The notes under the pieces are model-generated. The model was not told where the DNA came from, ran no database searches, and saw nothing but the letters and a program-made list of their open reading frames with translations. Positions 1 through 6,233 of a DNA stretch of 6,233 nt are shown here, piece after piece (position 1 is the first letter of the stretch; each line of letters opens with the position of its first letter). The stretch is from positions 1 to 6,233 of the forward strand of contig JAQGJZ010000323.1 in NCBI GenBank assembly GCA_028290385.1, given 5' to 3'. The DNA comes from Enterovirga sp. Lineage in GTDB: Bacteria > Pseudomonadota > Alphaproteobacteria > Rhizobiales > Beijerinckiaceae. The position numbers and the translations under genes were made by a program.

Positions 1-296
1 AGCTCTTTCCCTGGGATCGGCTGGCCCGAGCCGGGATCGGCCACTGGGTCGAGCCCGCGCCGATCACCGGCGGCGCCGTCCTGCTCCCGGGCGACAGCGC
101 ACCCGAGGTCGAGGCCCTCCAGGATGCGCTCGCCTTCTACGGCTACGGCCTTGCGACCACCGGGATCCTGGACGAGCCCACCCGCGAGGTGGTGACCGCC
201 TTTCAGCGCCATTTCAGGCCGGCGCGGGTGGATGGCGCCGTCGATGCGTCGACGCTCGCGACGCTTGGGGAGCTGATTGCGACGCGGCCGAACTGA
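1..296 (+). CDS. N-acetylmuramoyl-L-alanine amidase, C-terminal part (5' end outside window)
   Basis: This is the last 97 codons of a + strand gene that enters from the left edge, read in the frame starting at base 3 and ending at TGA 294-296. The fragment opens with LFPWDRLARAGIGHW, which matches the end of the Amidase_2 (PGRP-like, AmpD/AmiD) zinc amidase fold, where an F-P-W motif closely follows the last zinc ligand. It continues with a peptidoglycan-binding type 1 domain at about fragment residues 31-92, with the typical pattern of VEALQDAL, a GYG turn, TREVVTAFQRHFRP and a final DASTLATL helix. Enzymes of this family cleave the amide bond between N-acetylmuramic acid and L-alanine in peptidoglycan or muropeptides, in the periplasm or at the outer membrane (AmiD), or in the cytoplasm (AmpD). 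The binding domain favours an AmiD-like enzyme. The zinc ligands and any signal peptide lie outside the window, so activity and location cannot be checked here. Confidence 0.88.
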   Translation, partial: LFPWDRLARAGIGHWVEPAPITGGAVLLPGDSAPEVEALQDALAFYGYGLATTGILDEPTREVVTAFQRHFRPARVDGAVDASTLATLGELIATRPN

Positions 297-1514
297 TCAG
301 GCCGCGCGACGCGCCGCGAGCCTCGGCAGCGCCGAGGCGAGGCGGCCGACCGCCTCCTCGACCAGCGCGGTGTCGCGCAGAAAGCAGAGACGCAGATGGG
401 CCGCGCCACCCTGCCCAAAGGCGGTGCCGGGCGCGAGCCCGACATTGGCGTGGTCGATGAGGTCCAGCGCGAGGCGCCGCGTATCGGTCACGCCGTCGAC
501 GCTGAAGAAGGCATAGAAGGCGCCGGGCGGCGAGGGCAGCGCGACGACGTTCGTGGCCCGCAGGCCGTCGCACACGATGTCTCGGTTGCGGCGGGCGAGC
601 GCGATGTGCTCCGCCACGAGCTCCTCGCCCTGGTGGAGCGCCACGACGGCGGCGCGCTGCAAAAAGGCCGGCACCCCGGATGTGGTGTATTGCACGAGGT
701 TCTCGATGACGGGCCCGAGCTCGGGCGGGGCCTCGAGCCAGCCCACCCGCCAGCCGGTCATCGCCCAGTTCTTGGAAAAGGTCTGGAGAAAGAGGATCCT
801 GTCATCCGCCTCCATCACGTCGTGGAAGGATGGCGTCCGCCCCTCGGCACCGAGCCCGGGGTCGTAGACGAAGCGCTGGTAGATCTCGTCGGCGATGATC
901 CAGAGCCCGTGCCGGCGCGCGAGGCCGAGGATGCGGGCGAGGTCGTCGCGGGAGGCCGTCCAGCCCGTGGGGTTCGACGGCGAGTTGATGACGAGGGCCC
1001 GCGTGCGGGGCGTGATGGCGGCCTCGAGCTGCGGCAGGTCCAGCGTCCAGCCGTCGGGGCCGGGGCTCATCGGCACCGCGACCGCACGGGCGCCGTTCAC
1101 CTCAATCGCGGCACCGAAATTCGGCCAAGCCGGCGTCGGCACGATCACCTCGTCGCCGGGGCCGGAGACGATGCGCATCGCGAGCTGCAGCGCATGCATG
1201 CCGCCGATGGTCACGTAGAAGCGCTCCGGATCGAAGGGGCGGCCGAACATCTTGCCCGTGTAGCGGGCGATCGCGTCCCGGAGCTCCGGGATGCCGCGCT
1301 GCCACGTGTAGAAGGTTTCGCCGGCCGCAAGGGCGCGCGTCGCCTCGTCGGCGATAAAGGCGGGCGTCGGCCGGTGCCCCTCGCCTATCCAGAGCGGGAT
1401 CAGTCCCTCCCTGCCGCGGCCGTAATTGGCGACCTCAACGATGCCGCTCTCCGGCGCGCGCTCGGCCTCCTGACGGATGCCGACGCGGCGGGACATGGAT
1501 TGATCAGGGTTCAT
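297..1514 (-). CDS. PLP-dependent class I/II aminotransferase
   Basis: A complete 405-residue fold-type I aminotransferase, the normal length for class I. Visible motifs are a glycine-rich phosphate-binding segment near residues 103-106, W130 in TPAWPNF (stacks on the PLP ring), N181 in SPSNPTG, D209 and Y212 in ADEIY (cofactor pyridine nitrogen and O3'), the Schiff-base lysine K248 in TFSKNWAMTGWR, R256 (phosphate) and R375 in LRLCF (substrate alpha-carboxylate). All catalytic residues are present, so it should transfer an amino group between an L-amino acid and a 2-oxo acid in the cytoplasm. The amino-acid substrate cannot be told from sequence; aspartate, aromatic or alanine-type enzymes all share these motifs. 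Start: ATG at 1512-1514 gives the longest form, but an in-frame ATG six codons in (1494-1496) is equally possible because neither has a clear Shine-Dalgarno sequence. The stop at 297-299 touches the stop of the convergent amidase gene. It lies 105 bases downstream of mscL on the same strand, and co-transcription is uncertain. Confidence 0.93.
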   Translation of the reverse strand: MNPDQSMSRRVGIRQEAERAPESGIVEVANYGRGREGLIPLWIGEGHRPTPAFIADEATRALAAGETFYTWQRGIPELRDAIARYTGKMFGRPFDPERFYVTIGGMHALQLAMRIVSGPGDEVIVPTPAWPNFGAAIEVNGARAVAVPMSPGPDGWTLDLPQLEAAITPRTRALVINSPSNPTGWTASRDDLARILGLARRHGLWIIADEIYQRFVYDPGLGAEGRTPSFHDVMEADDRILFLQTFSKNWAMTGWRVGWLEAPPELGPVIENLVQYTTSGVPAFLQRAAVVALHQGEELVAEHIALARRNRDIVCDGLRATNVVALPSPPGAFYAFFSVDGVTDTRRLALDLIDHANVGLAPGTAFGQGGAAHLRLCFLRDTALVEEAVGRLASALPRLAARRAA

Positions 1515-1548
1515 CGGAGCGCGGACGGCCTGGTGATCGGGAGCGAAG

Positions 1549-1595
1549 CAGCCCTTTTAGCAGCAGGGGCCCGCTCCGTTCAGCCAAAAGGGCTG
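1549..1595. repeat. 10-bp inverted repeat in the mscL/aminotransferase gap, possible terminator of mscL
   Basis: The arms cagccctttt (1549-1558) and aaaagggctg (1586-1595) are perfect reverse complements separated by 27 bases. After one A/C mismatch the stem gains two more G-C pairs (1560-1561 with 1583-1584). It lies in the 105-base stretch between the end of mscL (1620) and the start of the aminotransferase (1514), so an mscL transcript would fold it soon after its stop codon. No run of T follows the stem on the - strand, so it is not a textbook Rho-independent terminator. It could also be an operator or an mRNA 3' end stabiliser. The rest of the gap (1515-1619) shows no ORF or clear promoter. 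Confidence 0.45.
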
Positions 1596-1619
1596 ATCGA
1601 TCCCATTCGCCGCAGCGAT

Positions 1620-2045
1620 CTATCGCGGCGGCGCCCCGTCGCGCGCGGCGAGGATGTCGCGGATCTCGCCGAGCAGCTTCACGTCTGCGGGCGTCTCGGG
1701 CGCTTGTTCCGTGTGTAGCTTGAGCCGGTTCAGCGCCCTGATCACCAGGAACAGCACAAACGCGATGATCACGAAGTTGAGCGCGACGGTGACGAAGTTG
1801 CCCAAGCCGAGCACGGCGCCCTGCTTCTTGGCGTCAACATAGGCCGCGCCCTGCTGCACGCTGCTCGACAGGGCCAGGTAGTAGTTCGAGAAGTCGAGCC
1901 CGCCCGTGACGGCACCCACGATGGGCATGAAGATGTCGCCCACGATCGAATCGACGATCCTGCCGAAGGCCGCGCCGATGATGACGCCGATGGCGAGATC
2001 GACGACGTTTCCGCGCAGGGCGAATTTCTTGAACTCCTCGAGCAT
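1620..2045 (-). CDS. mscL: Large-conductance mechanosensitive channel MscL
   Basis: A 141-residue protein that matches MscL end to end (the E. coli protein is 136 residues). The amphipathic N-terminal helix ([20 protein letters not shown]) leads into TM1 at about residues 14-45, with pore-constriction residues L17 and V21 equivalent to E. coli L19 and V23. A periplasmic loop (about 46-75), TM2 (about 77-104) and a C-terminal cytoplasmic helix with [10 protein letters not shown] follow. MscL forms a homopentamer in the inner membrane that opens under high membrane tension and releases solutes during hypo-osmotic shock. Start choice: the frame stays open upstream to 2147, but the ATG at 2043-2045 is preceded by a good ribosome binding site and gives the conserved MscL N terminus, so the 34 extra residues are not used. 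It is divergent from the sensor kinase gene, with 119 bases between the two starts. Confidence 0.97.
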   Translation of the reverse strand: MLEEFKKFALRGNVVDLAIGVIIGAAFGRIVDSIVGDIFMPIVGAVTGGLDFSNYYLALSSSVQQGAAYVDAKKQGAVLGLGNFVTVALNFVIIAFVLFLVIRALNRLKLHTEQAPETPADVKLLGEIRDILAARDGAPPR

Positions 2046-2049
2046 GCGA

Positions 2050-2055
2050 TCCTCT
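2050..2055 (-). promoter_or_regulatory. Ribosome binding site of mscL
   Basis: On the - strand AGAGGA is followed by four bases (TCGC) and then the ATG at 2045-2043. This Shine-Dalgarno match supports the short, conserved MscL start over the upstream ATG at 2147. Confidence 0.75.
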
Positions 2056-2106
2056 GTTTCTCTGCGAGGGTGAACCATGCCACGGGGCCGCGATGGCGTC
2101 CCCCAC

Positions 2107-2134
2107 GTGGCCCCGGTAAGGTGGCGCCGGTAAG
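2107..2134. repeat. 14-bp imperfect tandem repeat upstream of the sensor kinase
   Basis: Two directly adjacent copies, gtggccccggtaag (2107-2120) and gtggcgccggtaag (2121-2134), differ at one position only. The second copy ends 30 bases before the kinase ATG. Tandem direct repeats in this position can be binding sites for an activator or repressor. They could equally be a chance replication-slippage duplication. Confidence 0.6.
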
Positions 2135-2164
2135 ATCGCGACCGCACGTTCCGGATCCTCCAGC

Positions 2165-5100
2165 ATGATCGCGAGCTGGGCCGTTCTTCTGTCGGCCCTC
2201 GTTTATCTGTGCCTCCTGTTCGCGGTCGCGCACTGGGGCGACCATGCGGGCCGGCGCTTCATGCGGCGGCGCTCGCGCAGCACGATCTACGCGCTGGCGC
2301 TCGCGGTCTACTGCACGTCCTGGACGTTCTATGGCTCCGTCGGCCTCGCGAGCCGGAACGGGCTCAATTTCCTGGCAATCTATATCGGGCCGATCCTGGT
2401 GATCTGCCTCGGATACCCGCTGATCGCGCGGGTGATCCGCATCGCCAAGGCCCAGAACATCACCTCGGTGGCCGATTTCGTGGCCGCCCGCTACGGCAAG
2501 AGCGAGCGGGTGGCGGCGCTCGTCTGCATCATCGCGGTAATCGGCGCCCTCCCCTACATCGCGCTGCAGCTGAAGGCTGTCTCCGCCTCCGTCGAAGTGC
2601 TGCTCGCGGCGGATCCCGCCGACGCCCCGCACCTGCCGGTCTTCGGCGACATCGCGCTTCTTGTCGCAATCCTGCTCGCCGGCTTCTCGGTCGCGTTCGG
2701 GACGCGGCACGCCGACGCGACCGAGCACCAGAACGGCATGGTGCTCGCCATCGCGCTCGAGTCGCTCGTGAAGCTCGGCGCCTTCCTGCTCGTGGGCTTC
2801 TTCGTCGTCTACGGCATGTTCGCCGGGTTCAACGACATGGTGGCACGGCTCGAGAAATCCGGGCAGGCGCTCGACCTTCTCGGGCCGACGGCCGATCCAG
2901 TCAGCTACTCGGCCATGATCCTGATCTCGGCCGCCGCGGCGCTGCTTCTGCCGCGCCAGTTCCACATGATGGTGGTCGAGAACCGCGGGCTGGAGGACCT
3001 GCGCCGGGCCGTCTGGCTGTTCCCGCTCTACCTGATCGGCATCAACGTCTTCGTGGTGCCCCTCGCGCTGGCCGGCCTGCACCTGTTCCCGGGGCAGGCG
3101 GTCGATCGGGACATGACGGTGCTGCTGCTGCCCATGCAGGGCGGATCGGGCGCGGTCGCGCTCATCACCTTTATCGGCGGATTATCGGCCGCGACCGCGA
3201 TGGTGATCGTTGAGACGATCGCGGTGTCCGTCATGGTGGCCAACCACCTGATCATGCCCCTGGTGCTCCGGCGCCGCGGCTTTTCGGCGGAGGCCTATCC
3301 GGGGGCGCCGGCGCCGAATCTCGGCGGCTTTCTGCTTCTGGTCCGGCGCGTGTCGATCGTCGCCCTCACGCTCCTGGCCTATGCGTATTACCGCGTGGCA
3401 GGGGATGCGGAGCTTGCCGCCATCGGCCTCCTGTCCTTCGCGGCGGTCGCGCAGATCGGGCCGGCCTTCCTCGGCGGGATGTTCTGGCGCCGGGCGACCG
3501 CGCAGGGCGCCAGCGCCGGGCTGATCGTCGGCATCGCGACCTGGGCCTACACGCTGCTGCTGCCGACGGTGGTCGCGGACATGAGCTCGTCGGTGCTGCT
3601 GGCCGAAGGGCCGTTCGGGCTCGCCGGCCTGCGGCCGACCGCGCTTGCCGGCGTCGAGCTGCCGCAGCTGACACACGGCATCCTGTGGAGCCTCGCGCTC
3701 AACGTGCTGGCCTATGTGGGCTTCTCGCTGGCGCGCCCGGCCAATGCGCTGGAGCGGCTGCAGGCATCCGCCTTCATGGGCGAGAACCGCATGCCGATCG
3801 CCCCGACGATGCGGCTGTTCCTGTCGAGCGTGAGTGTCGACGAGCTCACCCGCGCGGTCGGCCGCTTCCTCGGCGAAGACCGCACGCGGCGCTCCTTTGC
3901 GGGCTTCGCGCGGTCGCGCGGCATGGTGCTGGACAGCAAGGCCGAAGCCGACATTCACTTCCTCCGCTACGCGGAGCATCTTCTCGCCTCAGCGATCGGG
4001 GCCGCCTCGTCGCGCCTGGCGTTGTCGCTCGTCCTCCGGCGCGGCAAGCTGTCCACGCGCTCGGCGCTGCGACTGCTGGACGAGGCCTCGGCGGCCCTCC
4101 AGCACGACCGCGACCTCCTCCAGCACGCGATCGATCACGCTCAGCAGGGCATCACGGTGCTGGACAAGGACCTGCGCCTTCTCACCTGGAACCAGGCCTT
4201 TATCGACCTCTACGGTTTCCCGCCCGAGCTCATCCGCATCGGGGTCGGCATGGAGGAGATCATCCGGGTCAATGCCGAGCGCGGCGCCTACGGGCCGGGC
4301 AATGTCGACGACCTCGTGGCCATGCGTTTGCACAGCATCATGCACGAGGTCGGGCCCGTCCGCGTGAAACTCTACCCGAGCGGTCGGGTCATCTCCGTCC
4401 GGTCGAACGGCCTGCCGGGTGGCGGCCTCGTAACCACCTACACGGACGTCACGGACCTGTTCGCGCGCGAGCAGGAGCGCGAGCGCGAGAACGAGACCCT
4501 GGAGCAGCGCGTCCGAGAGCGGACGGAGGAGCTCACCCGGCTCAACGAGGAGCTCACCCGGGCCAAGCGCGAAGCCGAGGAGGCGAACGCGTCGAAGACC
4601 CGCTTCCTGGCCGCGGCGAGCCACGACATCCTACAGCCGCTCAACGCCGCCCGGCTCTACGCAACCTCGCTGAGCGAGCGGACCGTGAGCCCGGATGAGC
4701 GCTCGCTCGCTGAGAATGTCGACGCGTCGCTGGACGCTGTTGAAGAGATTCTGACGACCCTCCTCGACATCTCGCGGCTTGATACGGGCGTGCTGCGCCC
4801 GCAATGGAGCACGGTCCGGGTCGACGAGCTGTTCCGGCAGTTGGCGCGCGAATTCGGCCCGATGGCGGAGGGGAAGGGACTCGATCTCCGCTTCGTGGCG
4901 ACGAACCTTGCCGTCCGCTCGGACCGGCAGCTGCTGCGACGCCTGCTGCAGAACCTCGTCTCGAACGCCGTGAAGTACACGCCGCGCGGGCGAGTGCTGG
5001 TCGGCGTCCGGCGACGCGGCGCGCAGTTGCGGCTCGAGGTCTGGGATACGGGATTGGGCATCCCGGCCTCGCAGCAGACGCTCATCTTCCGTGAGTTCAG

Positions 5101-5698
5101 GCGACTGTCAGCGGGCGCCAAGGCCGCCCGCGGGCTCGGCCTCGGCCTCTCCATTGTGGAGCGGATCGGCAAGACGCTCGGCGCAGAGATCGGCCTGACG
5201 TCGGAGCCCCAAAAAGGCTCGGTGTTCTCGGTGACGCTGCCGATCGCCTCCGCCGAGCCGGCCCGCACCGCCGAGCCTGCGCCTGCAACACGCGGCCCGG
5301 CGATCGCGCCGCTTCAGCGCATGATGATCCTCGCGATCGACAACGAACCCGCCGTGCTGGACGGCATGGCGACGCTGCTGCGCGGGTGGGGCTGCGAGGT
5401 CGTGACCGCGACCTCGATCGAGGAGGCACGCCGGCAGGTCCTCGCCCTGGGGCAGCCCCCCGAGATCGTGATCGCGGATTACCACCTGGACGAAGAGGAC
5501 GGGCTCGGTGCGATCGCGGCGGTGCGCCAGGAGGTCGGGTTCGAACTCCCCGCGCTTTTGATCACGGCCGACCGCTCGCCGGAGCTGCGGGAGCGGGCCG
5601 GCGAGGCCGAGATCAGCATCTTGAACAAGCCCCTCAAACCCGCGGCGCTACGGGCGCTCCTGTCGCGAATCCACGTCGCGTCTCTCGCGGCGGAGTAG
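2165..5698 (+). CDS. Hybrid sensor histidine kinase with SLC5/SSF transporter-like domain (CbrA/NahK-type)
   Basis: A complete 1177-residue inner-membrane protein. Domains in order: a sodium:solute-symporter-like (SLC5/SSF) region of about 13 hydrophobic segments (residues about 4-524); a STAC-like helical linker (about 550-625); a PAS domain (about 650-765, PAS_7 style, [16 protein letters not shown]); a coiled coil (about 767-810); HisKA with phospho-acceptor H820 in SHDILQPL; HATPase_c with N934 (N box), DTGLGIP 961-967 (G1) and GLGLGLS 990-996 (G2); an Ala/Pro-rich linker (about 1028-1050); and a receiver with D1059, phospho-acceptor D1105, T1134 and K1155. Family knowledge: CbrA uses this SLC5-STAC-PAS-kinase plan to couple solute (histidine) transport to control of carbon/nitrogen use, and NahK/ErcS'-type kinases share the HDxxQPL H box. 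Here the ligand is unknown, and whether the domain transports or only senses cannot be told. The receiver implies an internal phosphorelay. Start: the ATG at 2165 is the first start codon after an in-frame TAA at 2117-2119, and the first membrane segment begins at once. The Shine-Dalgarno sequence is weak (GGA nine bases upstream). No separate response regulator is nearby. Confidence 0.95.
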   Translation: MIASWAVLLSALVYLCLLFAVAHWGDHAGRRFMRRRSRSTIYALALAVYCTSWTFYGSVGLASRNGLNFLAIYIGPILVICLGYPLIARVIRIAKAQNITSVADFVAARYGKSERVAALVCIIAVIGALPYIALQLKAVSASVEVLLAADPADAPHLPVFGDIALLVAILLAGFSVAFGTRHADATEHQNGMVLAIALESLVKLGAFLLVGFFVVYGMFAGFNDMVARLEKSGQALDLLGPTADPVSYSAMILISAAAALLLPRQFHMMVVENRGLEDLRRAVWLFPLYLIGINVFVVPLALAGLHLFPGQAVDRDMTVLLLPMQGGSGAVALITFIGGLSAATAMVIVETIAVSVMVANHLIMPLVLRRRGFSAEAYPGAPAPNLGGFLLLVRRVSIVALTLLAYAYYRVAGDAELAAIGLLSFAAVAQIGPAFLGGMFWRRATAQGASAGLIVGIATWAYTLLLPTVVADMSSSVLLAEGPFGLAGLRPTALAGVELPQLTHGILWSLALNVLAYVGFSLARPANALERLQASAFMGENRMPIAPTMRLFLSSVSVDELTRAVGRFLGEDRTRRSFAGFARSRGMVLDSKAEADIHFLRYAEHLLASAIGAASSRLALSLVLRRGKLSTRSALRLLDEASAALQHDRDLLQHAIDHAQQGITVLDKDLRLLTWNQAFIDLYGFPPELIRIGVGMEEIIRVNAERGAYGPGNVDDLVAMRLHSIMHEVGPVRVKLYPSGRVISVRSNGLPGGGLVTTYTDVTDLFAREQERERENETLEQRVRERTEELTRLNEELTRAKREAEEANASKTRFLAAASHDILQPLNAARLYATSLSERTVSPDERSLAENVDASLDAVEEILTTLLDISRLDTGVLRPQWSTVRVDELFRQLAREFGPMAEGKGLDLRFVATNLAVRSDRQLLRRLLQNLVSNAVKYTPRGRVLVGVRRRGAQLRLEVWDTGLGIPASQQTLIFREFRRLSAGAKAARGLGLGLSIVERIGKTLGAEIGLTSEPQKGSVFSVTLPIASAEPARTAEPAPATRGPAIAPLQRMMILAIDNEPAVLDGMATLLRGWGCEVVTATSIEEARRQVLALGQPPEIVIADYHLDEEDGLGAIAAVRQEVGFELPALLITADRSPELRERAGEAEISILNKPLKPAALRALLSRIHVASLAAE
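4526..4561 (+). repeat. 15-bp direct repeat encoding two coiled-coil heptads in the kinase
   Basis: The sequence gaggagctcacccgg occurs exactly at 4526-4540 and again at 4547-4561. The 21-base offset equals seven codons. It encodes EELTR twice (residues 788-792 and 795-799) in the helix joining PAS to HisKA, so one heptad of the signalling coiled coil appears duplicated at both DNA and protein level. Confidence 0.85.
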
Positions 5699-5712
5699 GC
5701 GCTTACCTCGCT

Positions 5713-5726
5713 CCGCCGTTCGGCGG
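5713..5726. terminator. GC-rich hairpin between convergent genes, candidate bidirectional terminator
   Basis: In the 30-base gap between the kinase stop (5696-5698) and the fadJ-type stop (5729-5731), ccgccg (5713-5718) and cggcgg (5721-5726) are reverse complements. They allow a tight stem of about 5 bp with a GTTC loop. The position fits a shared transcript end for both converging genes. Neither strand has a T run after the stem, so it may only pause polymerase or protect 3' ends. Confidence 0.4.
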
Positions 5727-5728
5727 CT

Positions 5729-6233
5729 TCAGGCGGCCGCTTTCTGCGTGTCGCGGTTGTAGAAGGAGCCGCCGGTCGCGGCCATGTCGAGGAGGAGCTT
5801 GTTCGGCTGGAACCGCGCCCCGTACGCCGCCTCCAGGGACCGTGCGAGCTCCACGAAGGCCCGCGCCCCCATGCCGTCGATGTAGGACAGCGCGCCGCCC
5901 GTGAACGGCGCGAAGCCGAACCCCAGAATGGAGCCGACATCCGCCTCCCGCGGGTCGGTGACCACGCCCTCCTCGACGGTCCGGGCGGCCTCGAGCGCCT
6001 GGACCACGAGGAAGCGGTGCTTCAGCTCCGCCACGCTGATCGTGTCCGGATCGCGCTTCGCGGGCTGCAGGTCGGCGAGGCCGGGCCAGAGCTTCTTTCG
6101 GCCCTGCCCTTTCGGCGGGTAATCGTAGAAGCCCTTGCCGTTCTTGCGCCCCAGGCGGCCCTCCTGCTCGGCCAGCGCGGTCAGGATTCGCTCCTGTGCC
6201 GGGTCCACGGCGGCGTCCCCGACCTGCGCCTTG
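5729..6233 (-). CDS. fadJ: Multifunctional 3-hydroxyacyl-CoA dehydrogenase/enoyl-CoA hydratase, C-terminal part (FadJ type; 5' end outside window)
   Basis: The frame is open from the right edge to TGA at 5731-5729 and gives the last 167 or so residues of a protein that in this family is usually 700 residues or more. The motif GRLGRKNGKGFYDYP followed by KKLWPGL is typical of the junction between the two C-terminal 3-hydroxyacyl-CoA dehydrogenase lobes. The segment FLVVQALEAARTVEEGVV, then TDPREADVGSILGFGFAPFTGG and YIDGMGA, is the conserved second lobe of FadB/FadJ proteins. The full enzyme would hydrate enoyl-CoA and oxidise L-3-hydroxyacyl-CoA with NAD in cytoplasmic fatty-acid beta-oxidation, in complex with a thiolase. 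The hydratase and NAD-binding domains are not in the window, so a single-function dehydrogenase cannot be strictly excluded. A GTG at 6208 lies inside the conserved region and is not a start. It converges on the kinase gene with a 30-base gap. Confidence 0.9.
   Translation of the reverse strand, partial: KAQVGDAAVDPAQERILTALAEQEGRLGRKNGKGFYDYPPKGQGRKKLWPGLADLQPAKRDPDTISVAELKHRFLVVQALEAARTVEEGVVTDPREADVGSILGFGFAPFTGGALSYIDGMGARAFVELARSLEAAYGARFQPNKLLLDMAATGGSFYNRDTQKAAA

Larger units (their letters stand above)
2046..2164. promoter_or_regulatory. Divergent intergenic region between mscL and the sensor kinase gene
   Basis: These 119 bases separate two genes that start in opposite directions, so the kinase promoter and probably the mscL promoter must lie in or near them. 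I could not recognise a convincing -35/-10 pair on either strand. A search by eye for the alphaproteobacterial stress-sigma pattern GGAAC-N16/17-CGTT also failed: GGAAC occurs on the - strand near 2152, without a partner box. The region does contain the CCACGTGG palindrome (2103-2110), a 14-bp imperfect tandem repeat (2107-2134) and a short inverted repeat, cggggcc (2083-2089) with ggccccg (2109-2115). Any of these could be an operator, but all are GC-rich and short. Confidence 0.5.

Noticed and set aside
396..1718. A 440-codon open frame on the + strand opposite the aminotransferase gene.
   Set aside because: It is an antisense shadow in GC-rich DNA. Its translation is rich in Arg, Gly, Ala and His without any recognisable domain, while the opposite strand encodes a fully motif-bearing aminotransferase. 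It also runs on into the 3' part of mscL.
2046..2147. A longer mscL with start at 2147, adding 34 residues.
   Set aside because: The added residues are Arg/Pro-rich and unlike any MscL N terminus. The ATG at 2045 has a clear AGAGGA ribosome binding site and gives the conserved MscL start.
2130..2156. GGAAC on the - strand (about 2148-2152) as a stress-sigma (EcfG) -35 box for mscL.
   Set aside because: No CGTT-like second box occurs 16 or 17 bases downstream, so the promoter pattern is incomplete.
1769..3082. A 437-codon open frame on the - strand spanning mscL and the start of the kinase gene.
   Set aside because: It crosses the divergent intergenic region and overlaps mscL in another frame. 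Its composition is low-complexity charged residues typical of antisense reading of GC-rich genes, and no domain is visible.
3171..3189. Short direct repeat ttatcggc (3171-3178 and 3182-3189) with a TTA leucine codon (L340) in the transporter domain.
   Set aside because: Eight bases 11 apart within a coding stretch for FIGGLSA is readily explained by chance. A single TTA codon is not evidence of special regulation in this type of organism.
3182..3979. A 265-codon open frame on the - strand inside the kinase gene.
   Set aside because: It is opposite well-conserved transporter and STAC-like coding sequence, has an Arg/Gln/Glu/Gly-rich translation without domains, and has no supporting neighbour or ribosome binding site that I can see.
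5733..5740. The palindrome GCGGCCGC near the 3' end of the fadJ-type gene.
   Set aside because: It lies within coding sequence for the alanine-rich C terminus and is expected by chance at this GC content.

Overview
The window is GC-rich throughout, with densely packed genes and strong third-position G/C bias. The gene content is an AmiD-like amidase, a class I aminotransferase, mscL, a transporter-fused hybrid histidine kinase and a FadJ-type beta-oxidation enzyme. Together these suggest a chromosomal segment of an alphaproteobacterium, most likely of the Hyphomicrobiales (Rhizobiales). That assignment comes from protein style and not from any marker gene. I see no tRNA, rRNA, CRISPR array, insertion sequence or phage gene.

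Layout from left to right: (1) the 3' end of a peptidoglycan amidase gene on the + strand, keeping the end of the catalytic domain and a peptidoglycan-binding domain. (2) A complete PLP-dependent aminotransferase on the - strand, whose stop codon directly abuts the amidase stop inside the palindrome TGATCA. (3) A 105-base gap with a 10-bp perfect inverted repeat. (4) mscL on the - strand, the large-conductance mechanosensitive channel. (5) A 119-base divergent intergenic region with a 14-bp imperfect tandem repeat. (6) A 1177-residue + strand sensor kinase combining an SLC5/SSF sodium-solute-symporter-like membrane domain, a STAC-like linker, PAS, coiled coil, HisKA, HATPase_c and a C-terminal receiver. 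This is the CbrA/NahK-type architecture. (7) A 30-base convergent gap with a GC-rich hairpin. (8) The C-terminal part of a - strand multifunctional 3-hydroxyacyl-CoA dehydrogenase (FadJ type) that runs off the right edge.

The genes do not form one pathway. There are two convergent junctions (amidase/aminotransferase and kinase/fadJ) and one divergent junction (mscL/kinase). The kinase is the centrepiece: it probably couples uptake or sensing of a small solute to a phosphorelay, and no separate partner response regulator lies in the window. Its shared upstream region with mscL is the only place where joint regulation of two genes is plausible. I found no convincing sign of an undescribed multi-gene system. 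The more unusual points are non-canonical residues in the kinase H box and receiver acidic pocket, and the small repeats and abutting stops in the gene junctions.
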